From Mactromeris polynyma (lineage: Eukaryota > Mollusca > Bivalvia > Venerida > Mactridae), in contig JASFXZ010000003.1 in NCBI GenBank assembly GCA_032209605.1, positions 32,576,762-32,640,761 on the forward strand: a stretch of DNA of 64,000 nt, written 5' to 3'. The notes below the pieces were generated by a model. The model made no database searches. It was not told where the DNA came from and saw nothing but the letters and a program-made list of their open reading frames with translations. This document shows, in pieces, positions 62,498 to 64,000 of this stretch (its first letter is position 1; the number at the start of each line of letters is the position of its first letter). Position numbers and translations under genes: made by a program.

Positions 62498-62642
62498 TAT
62501 ATCTACAGTTGAGAACCTCAAGAAATGGATAAAATTTAGGACCGGAACGAATGAAGTTCTACTGCTCTTAGTTGAGACCGATTATAATCAAGTATTTAGA
62601 ACTGCATTCACTACATCCAGGTGGACATATGTCCAAGCGTAG

Positions 62643-64000
62643 TGGTTTGGGAGAGAGATATAGTGGTCGAGGAGGGAGATAAACTTGTTCAGGAGGGAGA
62701 TATAGTGGTAGAGGAGGGAGATATAGTGGTTGAGGAGGGAGATATAGTGATAAAGGAGGGAGATATAGTTGTTGAGGAGGGAGAAATAGTGGTAGAGGAG
62801 GGAGATATAGTTGTTAAGGAGGGAGATATAGTGGTCAAGGAGGGAGATATAGTGGTTGAGGAGGGAGATATAGCGGCTGAGGAGGGAGATAAAGTGATCG
62901 AGGAGGGAGATATAGTGGTAGAGGAGGGAGATATAGTTGTTGAGGAGGGAGATATAGTTGTAAAAGAGGGAGATATAGTTGTTGAGGAGGGAGATATAGC
63001 GGTTGAGGAGGGATATATAGTGGTAGAGGAGGGAGATATAGTGGTAGAGGAGGGAGATAAAGTGGTAGAGGAGGGAGATATAGCGGCTGAGGAGGGAGAT
63101 ATAGTGTTTGAGGAGGGAGATATAGCGGTTGAGGAGGGAGATATAGTGATCGAGGAGTGAGATATAGTGGTTGATGAGGGAGATATAGTTGTTGAGGAGG
63201 GAGATATAGTGGCTGCGGAGGGAGATAAAGTGATCGAGGAGGGAGATGTAGTGGTAGAGGAGGGAGATATAGTTGTTAAGGAGGGAGATATAGTTGTAAA
63301 GGAGGGAGATATAGTTGTTGAGGAGGGAGATATAGCAGTTGAGGAGGGAGATATAGTGATCGAGGAGGGAGATATAGTGGTTGATGAGGGAGATATAGTG
63401 GTTGAGGAGGGAGAAATAGCGGCTGCGGAGGGAGATAAAGTGATCGAGGAGGGAGATGTAGTGGTAGAGGTGGGAGATATAGTTGTGGAGGAGGGTGATA
63501 TAGTGGTGGAGGAGGAGCTATAGTGGTTGAGGAGGGAGATATAGTGGTAGAGGAGGGAGATATAGTGGTTGGTGAGGGAGATATAGCGGTTGAGGAGGGA
63601 GATATAGTGGTAGGGGAAGGAGATATAGTAGTAGAGGAGGGAGATATCGTGGTAGAGGAGAGTGATATAGTGGTAGGGGAAGGAGATATAGTGGTAGAGG
63701 AAGGATATATAGTGGTAGAGGAGGGAGATATTGTGGTAGATTCGGGAGATATAGTTGTTGAGCAAGGAGATATAGTGGTAGAGGAGGGAGATATAGTGGT
63801 GGATGAGGGAGATATAGTGGTTGATGAGGGAGATATAGTGGTAGAGGAGGTAGATATAGTGGTAGAGGAGGGAGATATTGTGGTAGAGGAGGGAGATATT
63901 GTGGTAGATTCGGGAGATATAGTTGTTGAGCAAGGAGATATAGTGGTAGAGGAGGGAGATATAGTGGTGGATGAGGGAGATATAGTGGTTGATGAGGGAG
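62643..64000. repeat. 21-bp minisatellite, open on both strands, runs off the window
   Basis: About 65 units of GTGGTAGAGGAGGGAGATATA with variants (GTTGTTGAG, GCGGTTGAG, GTGATCGAG, GTGGTTGAT). Since 21 = 7 codons, the plus strand encodes a degenerate (EEGDIVV)n over 62621-63160 and 63167-63523, and the minus strand (SSTTISP)n then (LYHYISL)n over 63933-62689. A longer-period pattern is visible: a block near 63760-63840 recurs near 63920-64000. Expressed protein is not supported. Confidence 0.95.

Overview
This is a window of AT-rich animal nuclear DNA: sparse multi-exon genes with GT-AG introns, AATAAA signals, tRNA-derived SINEs, a LINE 3' end, TIR transposons and long minisatellites. The gene content and repeat style (GGGAGGTAAT-type hairpins, many small foldback elements, a mollusc-style neuropeptide precursor) suggest a lophotrochozoan, most likely a bivalve mollusc. 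That assignment is inference; no search was run.

Three protein-coding loci could be read. (1) 1461-5882, minus: the last five exons of a kidney-type glutaminase (end of the glutaminase domain plus C-terminal ankyrin repeats). All splice junctions and phases are intact, but there is a 2-nt deletion near 5317 and an in-frame TAA at 4667-4669, so it is annotated as a pseudogene or broken allele; the 5' exons were not found. (2) 21271-21984, plus: an apparently intronless neuropeptide precursor with a signal peptide and repeated ~32-residue peptides ending in Gly-Pro-Gly-Lys-Arg, predicted to mature as Pro-amides and resembling calcitonin/DH31-type peptides. A TGA replaces the amidation Gly codon of copy 3, and a well-preserved copy 4 lies downstream of it. 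(3) 39279-58755, minus: a complete five-exon Polycomb/CBX gene (399 codons plus stop) with an N-terminal chromodomain, basic segments and the C-terminal Pc box, and an NRF1-type palindrome about 80 bp upstream of the ATG.

The rest is mostly repeats. 1-8000: pogo-like remnants, a tandem duplication, a Tc1-like MITE inside the glutaminase locus, and a 52-bp tandem array. 8046-10450: a 2.4-kb TIR element with a second TIR element nested in it and tRNA-derived SINE heads in both. 12410-13072: a GAT/GGT microsatellite. 14426-15913: a mariner-like element carrying a foldback insertion built from arrays of a 16-bp motif. 17443-17527: a perfect palindromic element. 18341-33152: two SINE families with two copies each, a GC-rich Harbinger-like element, and dispersed bivalve-type repeats. 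34725-36234: a 32-bp minisatellite. 36757-37432: a large imperfect inverted repeat. 60042-60790: the 3' end of a LINE. 62643-64000: a 21-bp minisatellite, open on both strands, that runs off the window.

The three genes share no pathway and are ordinary chromosomal neighbours. The items most worth a second look are the multi-copy Pro-amide peptide gene with its misplaced stop, the twice-broken but spliceable glutaminase, and the foldback element made of inverted motif arrays.
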